NCBI RefSeq assembly: GCF_024753215.1
Contig: NZ_JANUGV010000004.1
Location: 186,001 to 250,000 of the forward strand
Source: Massilia solisilvae
GTDB lineage: Bacteria > Pseudomonadota > Gammaproteobacteria > Burkholderiales > Burkholderiaceae_D
Length of the DNA stretch: 64,000 nt
Direction: 5' to 3'
Part shown: in pieces, positions 44,873 through 55,485 of the stretch
Layout: each line of letters opens with the position of its first letter
Numbering within the stretch: the stretch's first letter is position 1
Made by a program: the position numbers and the translations under genes
The notes under the pieces: generated by a model
Told to the model about the DNA's origin: nothing
What the model saw: only the letters and a program-made list of their open reading frames with translations
Database searches by the model: none

Positions 44873-45721
44873 TTACGCCAGCACGTTGAGCAAGCCGTCC
44901 AGTCCGCAGAAATTGAGCGCCACGTCGGCCTGCGCCCGCACCACTGGCTTGGCGCGGAACGCCACCGACAGCCCGGCCACGCCCATCATTTTCAGGTCGT
45001 TGGCGCCGTCGCCCATCACGATCGCGCGGCTGGTCGGCACGCCCAGTTCGGCGCAGATGCGCTGCACCGTGCGCATCTTTTCGTCCGCGTCCACGATGCC
45101 GCCCACCACGCGGCCCGTCAGGCAGCCGCCTTCCGCTTCCAGCACGTTGGCGTGTGTGTAGTCCAGGCCCAGCCGCGCCTTCAGCCGCTCGGTAAAGAAG
45201 GTAAAGCCACCCGATACCAGCAGCGTCCTGATGCCCGCGGCCTTCACCGCCTCGAGCATCGCTTCGCCGCCCATCGACACGCGCAGCCGCTCGTCGTACA
45301 CGCGCTGCAGCGCGCCCACGTCCAGCCCCTTGAGCAGCCCCACGCGGCGCGTCAGGCTGGCCGAGAAATCGAGCTCGCCGCGCATGGCCGCTTCCGTGAT
45401 TTCGGCCACCTGCGGCTTCAGGCCCTGCATGTCCGCGATCTCGTCGATGCACTCGATCGTGATGAGCGTGGAGTCCATGTCCATCGCCAGCAGCGAGAAG
45501 TCGGCCAGCGTGCGGCCGGCCCGGATGAAGGTTGCGTCCACCTGCGCCGCGAATGCGGCTTCCTGCACCGCCTCGCGGATCTCGTGTGCGTGCTCGACAT
45601 CCTCGCAGCGGATCGCTCGGGGGCCAAGGACGGTGATGTGTGCCGGCCGGGCGATGGCCGCGATTTGTTCGAGCCGCGCCTGGTCGGCCTGCGGTCCCTG
45701 CAGGACCAGATTCATCTTCAT
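44873..45721 (-). CDS. serB: SerB, phosphoserine phosphatase
   Basis: The last step of serine synthesis. It has 282 residues with an N-terminal ACT-like part (about 1-70) and a HAD phosphatase domain. Key residues are the DMDST motif (nucleophile Asp81, general acid Asp83), Ser in VSGGFTFF, and the MGDGANDLKMM motif (motif III/IV). It is longer than minimal SerB because of the N-terminal domain, as in other proteobacteria. It lies 4 bp downstream of mfd and is likely in the same operon. Confidence 0.94.
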   Translation of the reverse strand: MKMNLVLQGPQADQARLEQIAAIARPAHITVLGPRAIRCEDVEHAHEIREAVQEAAFAAQVDATFIRAGRTLADFSLLAMDMDSTLITIECIDEIADMQGLKPQVAEITEAAMRGELDFSASLTRRVGLLKGLDVGALQRVYDERLRVSMGGEAMLEAVKAAGIRTLLVSGGFTFFTERLKARLGLDYTHANVLEAEGGCLTGRVVGGIVDADEKMRTVQRICAELGVPTSRAIVMGDGANDLKMMGVAGLSVAFRAKPVVRAQADVALNFCGLDGLLNVLA

Positions 45722-45725
45722 GTGT

Positions 45726-48700
45726 TTACGTCAGTAGTTGTTTGATGGTTTGCTTGACCTGGTTCACGCGCGCGCCCAGGTCCGGCATGTTGGCCGTGAT
45801 GCGCAGCTTGTCCTGGCCCGCCAGCTTGATGTGGCGGTTCTTCTGGACCAGCGTGATGATCTTGATCGGGTCGACCGGCGGCTTTTCGATGAAGTGCAGG
45901 CTCGCTGCCTCGCCGTGCGCGTCGATCTTGTTGATGCCGACGGATTTGGCGAGAATGCGCAGCCGGTGCGTTTCGATCAATGCTTTCACCGCGTCCGGCA
46001 GCTTGCCGAAGCGGTCGATGAGCTCTTCCTGCATGTCGTCGATCTTGTCCTGGCTTTCGCAGTTGGCCAGCCGCTTGTAGATCGACAGCCGCTCGTGCAC
46101 GTCGCCGCAGAAATCCGACGGCAGCAGGGCCGGCACGTGCAGGTTGATCTCGGTGGTGGACGACAGCGGGGCGCTCATGTCCGGCTCGCGGCCCGCCTTG
46201 AGCGCGCGCACGGCCTCGTTGAGCATGTCCGAATACAGCTGGAAGCCCACTTCCAGCATCTCGCCCGACTGGTTCTCGCCCAGCACTTCGCCGGCGCCGC
46301 GAATCTCCAGGTCGTGCATGGCCAGGTAGAAGCCGCTGCCCAGTTCTTCCATCTGCTGGATCGCGTCCAGCCGGCGCTGCGCCTGCTTGGTCAGGCCGTT
46401 GACGTCGTTCACGAGCAGGTAGGCATACGCCTGGTGGTGCGAGCGGCCCACGCGCCCGCGCAGCTGGTGCAGCTGGGCCAGGCCGAACTTGTCGGCGCGG
46501 TGCATGATGATGGTGTTCGCGGTCGGCACGTCGATGCCGGTCTCGATGATGGTCGTGCACAGCAAAATGTTGAAGCGCTGCGCCACGAAGTCGCGCATCA
46601 CCTTTTCCAGGTCGCGCTCGTGCATCTGGCCGTGGGCCACGCCGATGCGCGCCTCGGGCAGCAGCTCCTGCAGCATGGCGCGGCGGTTCTCGATGGTTTC
46701 CACCTCGTTGTGCAGGAAGTAGATCTGGCCGCCACGCTTGAGTTCACGCAGGCAGGCCTCGCGGATGACGGAGCCGTCCTCGGTGCGCACAAACGTCTTG
46801 ATCGCCAGGCGCTTTTGCGGCGCGGTGGCGATAATCGAAAAGTCGCGCAGGCCTTCCAGGGCCATGCCCAGCGTGCGCGGGATCGGGGTTGCGGTGAGCG
46901 TGAGCACGTCCACCTCGGCGCGCAGGGCCTTGAGCGCCTCTTTCTGGCGTACGCCGAAGCGGTGCTCCTCGTCGATGATGACCAGGCCCAGGCGGTCGAA
47001 CTTCACGTCCGGCGAGAGCAGCTTGTGGGTGCCGATCACGATGTCGAGCGTGCCGTCGGCCATGCCCTTGATCGCGTTGTTCACTTCCTTGCCGGTCCTG
47101 AAGCGCGACAGCTCGGCGATGCGTACCGGCCAGTCGGCAAAGCGGTCGGCAAAGGTCTGCGCGTGCTGCTCGGCCAGCAGCGTGGTCGGCGCCAGGATGG
47201 CGACCTGCTTGCCGCCCATGACCGCAATGAACGCCGCGCGCAGCGCCACCTCGGTCTTGCCGAAGCCAACGTCGCCGCACACCAGCCGGTCCATCGGGTG
47301 CCCCGAGGTCATGTCCTTGATGACGTTGTTGATCGCTTCCGCCTGGTCGGGCGTCTCGTCAAAGCCGAAACTCTGCGCGAAGTTTTCATAGTCCACGGAC
47401 GAGTACTGGAAGGCGTGGCCCTGGCGCGCGGCGCGGCGCGCGTACAGGTTGAGCAGCTCGGCCGCGGTGTCGCGCACCTGTTCGGCGGCCTTGCGCTTGG
47501 CCTTGTCCCACTGGCCGGAGCCCAGCGCATGCAAAGGCGCGTCTTCTGGCGAGGCGCCGGAATAGCGCGAGATCACGTGCAGCTGCGAGACCGGCACGTA
47601 GAGCTTGGCGTCCTTGGCGTACTCCAGGTGCAGGAACTCGGTCTCGCCTTCGCCCAGGTCCATGCTGACCAGGCCCAGGTAGCGGCCGATGCCGTGGTTG
47701 ATATGCACCACCGGGTCGCCGATCTTGAGCTCCGACAGGTCGCGCACCATCGACTCGACCTGGCTGGCGGCCTCCTGCTTCTTGCGGCCGGCGCGGCGGC
47801 CGGCGCCGGCGTACAGCTCGGTCTCGGTGATGAAGACGAGCTCCCCGCTCGACGCCTCGGACAGCTCGAAGCCGGCCTGCAGGGGCGCCACGCCCAGCGC
47901 CACCTTGGCGCTTGAAGTGCGGAAGTCCTCGTAGTTCTCGACCGAGCCGAGGTCGAGCTTGTATTCGTTGAAGTACTGCTGCAGCGTTTCGCGCCGGCCG
48001 TTCGATTCGGCGCAGATCATCACCCGCGTCTGGGTGCGCATCAGGTACGAGCGCAGGTTCGCGAGCGGATCTTCCAGTCGGCGGTTGACGGCGATGTCGG
48101 GGATCGGCGCGGACAGCTCGGATGCCTGGCCACCCGCGTCGCGCGTGATGGCCCAGCGGCCGTGCGGCTTGGCGCGGGTGAAGAACTGCTCGGCCGAGAG
48201 GAAGATCTCTTCCGGCGGCAGGATCGGGCGTTCGCGGTCGGCCTTCAGGAAGCGGTAGCGCGATTCGGTGTCGAGCCAGAAGCGCTGGATGGCGGCATCG
48301 ATGTCGCCCACGAACGCCAGTGGCGCCTCCTGCGGCAGGTAGTCGAACAAGGTCGCGGTCTCGTCGAAGAACAGCGGCAGGTAGTACTCGATGCCGGCGG
48401 GAGCGATGCCGTTGCCGATGTCGCGGTAGATCGGTGAGCGGGTCGGGTCGCCCTCGAAGCGCTCGCGCCAGCGGCCGCGAAACGCCGTGCGCGACTGCTC
48501 GTCCATCGGGAACTCGCGGCCGGGCAGCAGCCGCACTTCCTTCACCGGGTACAGCGAACGCTGCGTGTCGGCGTCGAAGGTGCGGATGGTCTCGATCTCG
48601 TCGCCGAACAGGTCGATGCGGTAGGGCAGGGGCGAGCCCATCGGGAACAGGTCGATCAGGCCGCCGCGCACCGAGTATTCGCCCGGCGACATCACCTGCG

Positions 48701-49172
48701 AGACGTGGGTGTAACCGGCCAGCGTGAGCTGCGCCTTCAGTTTCGCTTCGTCGAGCCGCTCGCCCTGCCGGAAGAAGAACGTGTACGCGGCCAGGAACGA
48801 CGGCGGCGCAAGCCGCACCAGCGCGGTGGATGCCGGCACCACGAGCACGTCGCACTGGCCGTTGCGGATCTCGTGCAGCGTCGCCAGGCGTTCGGACACC
48901 AGGTCCTGGTGCGGCGAGAAAGCGTCGTAGGGCAGCGTCTCCCAGTCGGGCAGCAGGTGGCACGACAGCTTGTTCTCTGCGAACCACGCGATCTCGTCGA
49001 GCAGGCGCTGGCCATCGCTGGCATTGGCCACGACCACGGTCAGCATCTCCTTTTTCGCCTTGAGTTCCTGGCCCGCGACCGCGAGCGCGTAGGCGTCCGA
49101 TGAGCCGTACAGGGTGGGCAGGGCGAAGCGTTGTCCGGATTTGGGGAGATGTTTTTTGAGATCGAACGGCAT
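45726..49172 (-). CDS. mfd: Mfd, transcription-repair coupling factor
   Basis: Frees RNA polymerase stalled at DNA lesions and recruits UvrA. It has 1148 residues. The N-terminal part is UvrB-like ([23 protein letters not shown] and the UvrA-binding region). A CarD/RNAP-interaction domain follows near 480-550 ([18 protein letters not shown]). The SF2 translocase has Walker [24 protein letters not shown] and RGRVGRS motifs. The C-terminal TRCF domain is intact. The start chosen is [10 protein letters not shown] at 49172; an upstream in-frame ATG at 49208 is possible. Divergent from the sugar transporter. Confidence 0.95.
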   Translation of the reverse strand: MPFDLKKHLPKSGQRFALPTLYGSSDAYALAVAGQELKAKKEMLTVVVANASDGQRLLDEIAWFAENKLSCHLLPDWETLPYDAFSPHQDLVSERLATLHEIRNGQCDVLVVPASTALVRLAPPSFLAAYTFFFRQGERLDEAKLKAQLTLAGYTHVSQVMSPGEYSVRGGLIDLFPMGSPLPYRIDLFGDEIETIRTFDADTQRSLYPVKEVRLLPGREFPMDEQSRTAFRGRWRERFEGDPTRSPIYRDIGNGIAPAGIEYYLPLFFDETATLFDYLPQEAPLAFVGDIDAAIQRFWLDTESRYRFLKADRERPILPPEEIFLSAEQFFTRAKPHGRWAITRDAGGQASELSAPIPDIAVNRRLEDPLANLRSYLMRTQTRVMICAESNGRRETLQQYFNEYKLDLGSVENYEDFRTSSAKVALGVAPLQAGFELSEASSGELVFITETELYAGAGRRAGRKKQEAASQVESMVRDLSELKIGDPVVHINHGIGRYLGLVSMDLGEGETEFLHLEYAKDAKLYVPVSQLHVISRYSGASPEDAPLHALGSGQWDKAKRKAAEQVRDTAAELLNLYARRAARQGHAFQYSSVDYENFAQSFGFDETPDQAEAINNVIKDMTSGHPMDRLVCGDVGFGKTEVALRAAFIAVMGGKQVAILAPTTLLAEQHAQTFADRFADWPVRIAELSRFRTGKEVNNAIKGMADGTLDIVIGTHKLLSPDVKFDRLGLVIIDEEHRFGVRQKEALKALRAEVDVLTLTATPIPRTLGMALEGLRDFSIIATAPQKRLAIKTFVRTEDGSVIREACLRELKRGGQIYFLHNEVETIENRRAMLQELLPEARIGVAHGQMHERDLEKVMRDFVAQRFNILLCTTIIETGIDVPTANTIIMHRADKFGLAQLHQLRGRVGRSHHQAYAYLLVNDVNGLTKQAQRRLDAIQQMEELGSGFYLAMHDLEIRGAGEVLGENQSGEMLEVGFQLYSDMLNEAVRALKAGREPDMSAPLSSTTEINLHVPALLPSDFCGDVHERLSIYKRLANCESQDKIDDMQEELIDRFGKLPDAVKALIETHRLRILAKSVGINKIDAHGEAASLHFIEKPPVDPIKIITLVQKNRHIKLAGQDKLRITANMPDLGARVNQVKQTIKQLLT

Positions 49173-49317
49173 GCAGCAGGTGAAAACTATCAGCGGATCG
49201 GTTGTCAATTATAGACGAAGGGGATGGCGCCCGCCGCCGTGCTGCTATTCCCGGCAAGCGGATTATGGCTATACTGTCGAGCACCTTGTATTAAAACTAC
49301 ATATCACCGGAGACACC

Positions 49318-50565
49318 ATGGAGCAGACGGCTCACACGCCGCCGCTGGCCCAGCCTGGCGAGGCATCGGCCACGAATACGGGACCGCTGGTCATCGTCAC
49401 CATCCTGTTTTTCATGTGGGGTCTCCTGACTTCGCTGAACGACATCCTGATCCCGCACCTGAAGGGCATCTACACGCTGAGCTACATGCAGGCGATGCTG
49501 GTGCAGTTCTGCTTCTTCGGCGCCTACTTCATCGTGTCGCTGCCGGCCGGGATGCTGATCCGGCGCATCGGCTACCAGCGCGGCGCCGTTACCGGCCTGT
49601 TGATCGCCGCCTGCGGCTGCGCGCTGTTCTACCCGGCGGCGCAAAGCGGGTATGCGCTGTTCCTGTTCGCGTTCTTCGTGCTGGCAAGCGGCATCACCAT
49701 CCTGCAGGTGGCGGCCAATCCCTACGTCACGGTGCTCGGGCCGGCGCGTTCGGCGTCCAGCCGCCTGACGCTCACCCAGGCCTTCAATTCGCTCGGCACC
49801 ACGGTCGGACCGCAGGTGGGCGGGCTCCTGATCCTGTCGGCGGCGGGCGCCGCTGCCGGTGGCGCTGCCAGCGTGCAGGGACCGTATCTGAGCCTGGCCG
49901 CGGCACTTGCGCTGCTTGCGGTGCTGTTTGGCCTGGCGCGGCTGCCGAAGATCAGGCACGAGCATGACGCCGCGGTTTCGGGCGGCGGCTCGCTGTGGGC
50001 GCATCCCCACCTGGTGCTGGGCGCGGTCGCGATCTTCCTGTACGTGGGCGGCGAGGTGAGCATCGGCAGCTTCCTGGTCAGCTTTTTGGGCGAGCCGGAT
50101 ATCGCCGGGCTGTCGCACGCACAGGCCGCGCATTACGTCAGCTTTTACTGGGGCGGCGCGCTGCTGGGGCGATTCATTGGCTTTGCCGTCATGCGCTCGG
50201 TCAGCCCGGGCAAGGCGCTGGCGGTCAACGCGGCCGGCGCCATCGTGCTGGTGCTGGTGGCGGTGTTCGGGCATGGGCCGCTGGCGATGGCCGCGATCGT
50301 CGCTGTCGGGCTGTGCAACTCGATCATGTTCCCGACCATCTTCAGCATGGGGCTGCACGGCCTTGGCCGACTGACCGGCCAGGGCTCGGGCGTGCTGTGC
50401 ATGGCCATCGTGGGTGGCGCGCTGGTGCCGTTTGCGCAGGGCGCGCTGGCCGACCATGTGGGCCTGCAGCCGTCGTTCATTGTGCCGGCGGCCTGCTACC
50501 TGTTCATCCTGTATTTCGGGACGCGCTTTGCGCAGCTGCACAAGAGCGCCCCGGGCACGCACTAG
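49318..50565 (+). CDS. sugar MFS transporter, FucP/GluP family
   Basis: A 12-helix secondary transporter of 415 residues. Family marks are [24 protein letters not shown] near residue 32, the typical FucP-type N-terminus, and [16 protein letters not shown]. It has [16 protein letters not shown] between helices, and [22 protein letters not shown] at the C-terminal half. A fucose, glucose or galactose symporter is likely. GGAGA precedes the ATG. It is monocistronic and its stop codon shares CTAG with the convergent GST gene. Confidence 0.88.
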   Translation: MEQTAHTPPLAQPGEASATNTGPLVIVTILFFMWGLLTSLNDILIPHLKGIYTLSYMQAMLVQFCFFGAYFIVSLPAGMLIRRIGYQRGAVTGLLIAACGCALFYPAAQSGYALFLFAFFVLASGITILQVAANPYVTVLGPARSASSRLTLTQAFNSLGTTVGPQVGGLLILSAAGAAAGGAASVQGPYLSLAAALALLAVLFGLARLPKIRHEHDAAVSGGGSLWAHPHLVLGAVAIFLYVGGEVSIGSFLVSFLGEPDIAGLSHAQAAHYVSFYWGGALLGRFIGFAVMRSVSPGKALAVNAAGAIVLVLVAVFGHGPLAMAAIVAVGLCNSIMFPTIFSMGLHGLGRLTGQGSGVLCMAIVGGALVPFAQGALADHVGLQPSFIVPAACYLFILYFGTRFAQLHKSAPGTH

Positions 50566-51179
50566 AACACGGCGGTGGTGTGCCGCCATGCCGGCAGGTC
50601 CTGCACGCGGCCGAACCAGGCCATGATGTGCTGGTACTGGGTGAGCGGCACGTTGGCGCGCTCCAGGTACATCATGGGCGCGGCCATTGCGTAGTCGGCC
50701 AGCGTGACCGCATCGCCGCACAGCCACTGACGGTCCGCGAGGTGGGCGTCGAGCACGGTGGCGAACCGGGCCAGGTCGCGCTGGCCACGCGCCAGCTCCA
50801 CCGGGTCGGTGTCGATGCCGTGCACAACCTTCTTCCACACGTTTTCCCACACGATGACGCCGATCGCCGGGGCGAAGTGCTGGGTGGCCCAGAACATCCA
50901 GCGGTTCACGTCGGCCCGTGCAATCGGGTCGTCGGGGTAGACGGTCTGGCCAGGCGTGCAGTCGGCCAGGTATTGCATGATCGCGCACGACTCCGTGAGC
51001 ACGAAGTCCTCGTCCAGCAGCACCGGGATTTTGCTGTTCGGGTTGACCTCTTCCAGCCGGCGCCGGTCGGCCGCGCTGGCCAGGTTGATCTCGACCAGGT
51101 CGAGCTTGATGCCCAGGTGATGGGCAGCCATGGTCACGCGGCGGGCATTCGACGACACGGGGTGGTAGTACAGGTGCAT
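50562..51179 (-). CDS. glutathione S-transferase family protein
   Basis: A 205-residue GST. The thioredoxin-like N-terminal domain has [20 protein letters not shown] and [28 protein letters not shown] (with the cis-Pro and Glu-Ser glutathione-binding motif). The C-terminal helical domain has [14 protein letters not shown]. The substrate is unknown. GGAGA before the ATG sets the start. It overlaps the MFS stop by four bases at CTAG. It lies downstream of the YafY regulator, possibly regulated by it. Confidence 0.88.
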   Translation of the reverse strand: MHLYYHPVSSNARRVTMAAHHLGIKLDLVEINLASAADRRRLEEVNPNSKIPVLLDEDFVLTESCAIMQYLADCTPGQTVYPDDPIARADVNRWMFWATQHFAPAIGVIVWENVWKKVVHGIDTDPVELARGQRDLARFATVLDAHLADRQWLCGDAVTLADYAMAAPMMYLERANVPLTQYQHIMAWFGRVQDLPAWRHTTAVF

Positions 51180-51240
51180 CGCAGTCTCCTTGCTGGGTTG
51201 TTGATGCAGCAATGCTACGCGCAGGGTGTGACAGTTTTTG

Positions 51241-51933
51241 TCAGTAGTCTTGTTCGATTCCGAGCTCGGCTCGCCACTGGCGCAACAATTCGTGGCGAGG
51301 GCGCGGATAGCGTTCCGAAGTCAGCTGCGCGTGCCCGATCCGGTCGACGCGGAAGTGGCGCAGTGCTTCGCGCAACTCGCACCATGCAGCAAGAATACGG
51401 CTCTCCTCGAAGTACGCCAGGGCGAACGGCCACACCGTGCGCTGCGACGTTGTTCCGTTCACGTCGCTGTAGTCGATGCGTAGTTTGAACTGCCGCCGAA
51501 TCGCTTCGCGCGCCGGGCCGACGAAGCGATCGGAAGGCGCGGCCTGCTGGCGCACCGGCACCCACAGGCTCATTTCGGCCATGTGGTCGCGCAGGTCGCT
51601 TGGCGTGGCAGTGGCGATCTTGGCGAGCGCGCGCTTGGCCGCCGCCGCGAGCGCCTCGTCGCCCTGGCGCTTGACCCAGCGCGCGCCCAGCACCAGCGCC
51701 TCGAGTTCGTCGGCGTCGAACATCAGGGGCGGCAGGAAGAAGCCGCTGCGCAGCAGGTAGCCGACGCCTGCCGAGCCGTCCACCGGGGCGCCGAGCTGCG
51801 CCAGGGTCTGGATGTCGCGGTAGATCGTGCGCTCGGACACGCCGAGTTGCGCGGCCAGCGCCGCCGCCGTCACCGGGCGGCGATTGCCGCGCAGGGCGTC
51901 CATCAGCTGGAACAGGCGGCCGGTGCGGCTCAT
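51241..51933 (-). CDS. YafY-type transcriptional regulator (HTH + WYL domain)
   Basis: A 230-residue regulator. The N-terminal HTH-11 (LFQLMDALRGNRRPVTAAALAAQLGVSERTIYRDIQTL) is followed by a WYL-like domain with FKLRIDYSDVNGTTSQRTVWPFALAYFEESRILAAWC. Members sense ligands through WYL and control nearby genes. The GST gene is 61 bp downstream on the same strand and the 5'-nucleotidase is 3 bp upstream. Confidence 0.88.
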   Translation of the reverse strand: MSRTGRLFQLMDALRGNRRPVTAAALAAQLGVSERTIYRDIQTLAQLGAPVDGSAGVGYLLRSGFFLPPLMFDADELEALVLGARWVKRQGDEALAAAAKRALAKIATATPSDLRDHMAEMSLWVPVRQQAAPSDRFVGPAREAIRRQFKLRIDYSDVNGTTSQRTVWPFALAYFEESRILAAWCELREALRHFRVDRIGHAQLTSERYPRPRHELLRQWRAELGIEQDY

Positions 51934-51936
51934 GGG

Positions 51937-52875
51937 TCAGGCCGCGGGACGGCGGTTGGCGATCCCGAACGGCACGTGCACCATCGGGATGGTGCCGCCG
52001 GGTGCGGACTTCAGGTGGGTGAGCTGGTCGTCGAAGAAGATATGCGGCCTGAATACCGACAGCACGCGCGCCTTGTCCATCCCGCCCAGGAAGAAGGTCT
52101 CGTCGGCGGACACGCCCCAGCTCTTGAGCGTGGTGACCACGCGCTCGTGCGCGGGCGCGCTGCGGGCGGTGATGATCGCGATGCGCACGATCTTCTTGTA
52201 CGCCGGGTCGCGCCGCTGTTCGCGTTCCTGCATACGCTGCATCAGCGCCAGCTTCTGGAACATGTCGGCCAGCGGACCCGGTTGGTGCGGGCGCGCCATG
52301 TGCAGGGTTTCGTGCGCGTGGAATTCGTCGATGCCGTCGCGCTTGAACACCAGCTCGGACTCGTCGTCCGCGATCACGCCGTCAAAGTCGAACGCCACGC
52401 GCAGTTCCTCGTCCGCCTCGTCATCGACGATCTGCGAGGGCAGCACCAGCCCGGCCGGGTAGTCGGCGGCGATGGCGTTCTTGACGTCTTCCTCGTTCGC
52501 CGACAGGAACAGCGACACGTTAAACGCAGGCAGGTAGGCGTAGGGCGACTTCCCGCTCATGAAGCTGGCGCGCGTGATGTCCAGGCCGTAGTGCGCGATC
52601 GAGCGCATCACGCGCAGCCCGGTCTCTGGCGAATTGCGCGAAAAGAGCACCACTTCCACCGGCGCCTGGCGCGGGAAGTGGCGGTTGATGTTCAGGAAGC
52701 GCCGGATGAACGGGAAGGCCACGCCGCGCGGCAGGATCTCGTCGATGTGCGCTTCCTGGTACTTGCGGTACTCCTCGGGGCCGCTGTCCAGATACACCTG
52801 GTGCGAGGCGGAGAGATCGAACAGCGCGCTCGACGCCACGCCGATGACCAGCTTGTGCTCAATCTGGAACGCCAT
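51937..52875 (-). CDS. 5'-nucleotidase (cytosolic type)
   Basis: A 312-residue HAD-like protein of the 5'-nucleotidase family. Marks are VEVVLFSRNSPETGLRVMRSI, RVAFDFDGVIADDESE (HAD DxD motif) and IAIITARSAPAHERVVTTLKSWGVSADE (motif II), with FFDDQLTHL (motif III/IV). It dephosphorylates nucleoside monophosphates in relatives. It lies between ponA and the regulator gene, on the same strand. Confidence 0.85.
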   Translation of the reverse strand: MAFQIEHKLVIGVASSALFDLSASHQVYLDSGPEEYRKYQEAHIDEILPRGVAFPFIRRFLNINRHFPRQAPVEVVLFSRNSPETGLRVMRSIAHYGLDITRASFMSGKSPYAYLPAFNVSLFLSANEEDVKNAIAADYPAGLVLPSQIVDDEADEELRVAFDFDGVIADDESELVFKRDGIDEFHAHETLHMARPHQPGPLADMFQKLALMQRMQEREQRRDPAYKKIVRIAIITARSAPAHERVVTTLKSWGVSADETFFLGGMDKARVLSVFRPHIFFDDQLTHLKSAPGGTIPMVHVPFGIANRRPAA

Positions 52876-52890
52876 TCGAGGTCCTCTGTT

Positions 52891-55326
52891 TCAGGGTGTG
52901 CCGGATGGGGGAGGCAGAGGCCGTACCGGCGCAGCCGGCGCGGGCGGTACCGCCAGCGGGTGCGAAGGGCCCCCCGGCGCGGGCAAGGTTGCGACCGGCG
53001 CGGCGCCAGCCTGCGGCGCTGCAGGCGCGGCGGCGTCGCCCGGTTGCGGCAAGGTGCCTTGCTCGATGTCGATGCCCTTCAGTTCCGGCGTCTCTGCAAA
53101 CTCGCTGTACACCCAGTCGTCGTTCTCGCGGACCACGCCGTCCGGCACCGCGCGCTGTTCCTCCGGACGCTTGTTCAGGGCCACATGCATGTAGTCGATC
53201 CAGATCGGCAGCGCCACCGTGGCGCCAAACTCCTTGCCGCCCAGCGAGCGCGGCTCGTCGTAACCCATCCACGCCACCGCCACCACGCCGCCGCCGTAGC
53301 CCGAGAACCAGCCGTCCATCGCGTCGCTGGTGGTGCCGGTCTTGCCGGCGATGTCGTTGCGGCCCAGGCGCTTGGTCGCCTCGGCGCCGGTGCCGTACTT
53401 GGCCACGTCGTGCAGCATGCTGTCCATGACGAACACGTTGCGCGGGTCGAGCACGCGGTTGTCTTCGACGCGCGCTTCCGGCGTCTTGACCTCCGCCAGC
53501 ACTTTGCCGTCGCCGTCCTGGATCTTCGAGATCAGGTAGGGCTGCACCTTGTAGCCGCCGTTGGCGAAGATCGCATACGCGCCCACCATCTGCTGCGGCG
53601 TGACCGCGCCGGTGCCAAGCGCCAGCGTGTAGTTCTTCGGCTGGCGTGCCTCGTCAAAGCCGAACTTGCCCAGGTATTCGTGCGCATACGGTACCGAAAT
53701 CGCGCGCAGCAGCCGCACCGAGGCCACGTTCTTCGAGTGGGCCAGCGCGTTGCGCATGGTGATCGGGCCATCCCACTTGCCGTCGTCGTTCTGCGGCGTC
53801 CAGTTCTTCCCGGCGTCCTCGCCCGGCATCTCGAGCGGCTCATCCAGGATCATGGTGCCGGGCGAATAGCCCTTGTCGAGCGAGGCGGAATAGATGAACG
53901 GCTTCATGCCAGAACCCGGCTGGCGCCACGCCTGGGTGACGTGGTTGAACTTCTGCAGGCCGAAGTCGAAACCGCCGACCATCGCGCGGTAGGCGCCGGT
54001 ATCGGCGTCCATCGCCACGAATGCGGCCGCCACCTGCGGCACCTGGCTGATCGCCCACGGGGCCTTGGCGTTCTCGCGGTAGATGCGGATCACCGCGCCC
54101 GGCGTCAGCCTGACCGCGTCCTTGGCCTTGTCCGACAGCGCGTTGGTGGCCAGTTTCAGGCCGGCGCCGGTGATGTCGATGACGTCGCCGTCCACGTTCT
54201 CCACCTGCACCTTCGACGGCGAGGCCGACAGCACCACCACCGGGATCAGCCCGTCGCTCTGCGCTCGCTTCTGGATCGCCTCGACGATCGCATCCTCGCG
54301 CTCCTCGCGGTCGGCCGGCAGCTCGATGCGTGCTTCCGGCCCGCGGTAGCCGTGGCGCAGGTCATAGGCGAGCACGTTGCGGCGCAGCGATTCGTAGGCG
54401 GCCTGCTGGTCCGCCTTGACGATGGTGGTGGTAACGGAGATGCCGCGGGTGTAGGCCTCATCCTTGAACTGGGCATACACCTGCTGGCGCGCCAGCTCGG
54501 CCACGTACTCGGCATGCACGTCGTATTCCTGGCCGCGGGTGTTCACGCGCAGCGTCTCGTGCAGCGCCTTCTCGTATTGTTCGTCGGTGATGAATTTCAG
54601 GTCATGCATGCGGCCCAGCACGGCGTGCTGGCGTTCGCGCGCCCGTTTGGGGTTCACCGCCGGGTTGTGGCGGGCCGGGTTCTGCGGCAGGCCGGCCAGC
54701 ATCGCCATTTCGGCCACCGACAGCTGGTCCAGCGTCTTGCCAAAGTAGGTACGCGCCGCGCTGGAGAAGCCGAACGAGCGCTGTCCAAGGTAGATCTGGT
54801 TCATGTAGAGCTCGAGGATCTGATCCTTGGTGAGCGCTTTCTCGATTTTGTAGGCGAGCAGCACTTCGGTGAGCTTGCGCGATGCGACCTTTTCGCGCGA
54901 CAGGAAGAAGTTGCGGGCCACCTGCATGGTGATGGTCGAGCCGCCGCTTGCGCCAAATCCGTGCACCACGTTCGAGCGCAGCACCCCGAACGCGCGGAAC
55001 CAGTCGATGCCGCTGTGTTCGTAGAAGCGCGAGTCCTCGATCGCCAGCACTGCCTGCTTCATCATGTCCGGGATCTTTTCGATCGGGACGAAATCGCGGT
55101 GCTCCTCGCCGAATTCGCCGATCAGCACGTGGTCGGCCGTATAGATGCGCAGCGGGATCTTGGGTTTGTAATCGGTGACGGCGTCAATGTCGGGAACGTT
55201 TGGCGCTATCGCGAACATGATGTAGCCGACGGCGCCGCCGACGAACAGCAGCAGCGCGGCCAGTGCCAGCAGGAGGAAGCCGCGCACGCGGCGGGGAGGC
55301 TGAAGCAGCTTGGAGGATTTTGTCAA
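52891..55326 (-). CDS. mrcA: PBP1a, bifunctional penicillin-binding protein
   Basis: Class A PBP that polymerises and cross-links peptidoglycan. It has 811 residues with one transmembrane helix (about 16-38). The GT51 glycosyltransferase domain has catalytic Glu97 (EDSRFYEHSG), followed by GASGGSTITMQVARN. The transpeptidase domain has SxxK at Ser472-Lys475 (RQPGSGMKPF), SxN as SKN (AHSKNVAS) and KTGT at Lys662. A Pro/Ala-rich C-terminal tail of about 60 residues is present. Relatives are called ponA or mrcA. Divergent from the OPT gene. Confidence 0.94.
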   Translation of the reverse strand: MTKSSKLLQPPRRVRGFLLLALAALLLFVGGAVGYIMFAIAPNVPDIDAVTDYKPKIPLRIYTADHVLIGEFGEEHRDFVPIEKIPDMMKQAVLAIEDSRFYEHSGIDWFRAFGVLRSNVVHGFGASGGSTITMQVARNFFLSREKVASRKLTEVLLAYKIEKALTKDQILELYMNQIYLGQRSFGFSSAARTYFGKTLDQLSVAEMAMLAGLPQNPARHNPAVNPKRARERQHAVLGRMHDLKFITDEQYEKALHETLRVNTRGQEYDVHAEYVAELARQQVYAQFKDEAYTRGISVTTTIVKADQQAAYESLRRNVLAYDLRHGYRGPEARIELPADREEREDAIVEAIQKRAQSDGLIPVVVLSASPSKVQVENVDGDVIDITGAGLKLATNALSDKAKDAVRLTPGAVIRIYRENAKAPWAISQVPQVAAAFVAMDADTGAYRAMVGGFDFGLQKFNHVTQAWRQPGSGMKPFIYSASLDKGYSPGTMILDEPLEMPGEDAGKNWTPQNDDGKWDGPITMRNALAHSKNVASVRLLRAISVPYAHEYLGKFGFDEARQPKNYTLALGTGAVTPQQMVGAYAIFANGGYKVQPYLISKIQDGDGKVLAEVKTPEARVEDNRVLDPRNVFVMDSMLHDVAKYGTGAEATKRLGRNDIAGKTGTTSDAMDGWFSGYGGGVVAVAWMGYDEPRSLGGKEFGATVALPIWIDYMHVALNKRPEEQRAVPDGVVRENDDWVYSEFAETPELKGIDIEQGTLPQPGDAAAPAAPQAGAAPVATLPAPGGPSHPLAVPPAPAAPVRPLPPPSGTP

Positions 55327-55377
55327 AACTGAACTCTCAAGGTTTGGCCTGCTCGGTATTCAGGCCATTGGCGCCAA

Positions 55378-55385
55378 ATTATAAT
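55378..55385. promoter_or_regulatory. ATTATAAT, possible shared -10 between mrcA and the OPT gene
   Basis: A palindromic ATTATAAT in the 159-bp divergent gap reads TATAAT on both strands (55380-55385 on +, 55383-55378 on -). It is 51 bp from the mrcA start and about 100 bp from the transporter start. -35 boxes are poor on both sides. Confidence 0.35.
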
Positions 55386-55485
55386 CCGCTTTCATTCCTC
55401 TACGGCATGTGCCATAGTCACGCCTTTGCAGGATCATGGCGCGGCACTTTCGGGCCCGCCAGTCAATACTTTTCGAGGATAGCGC

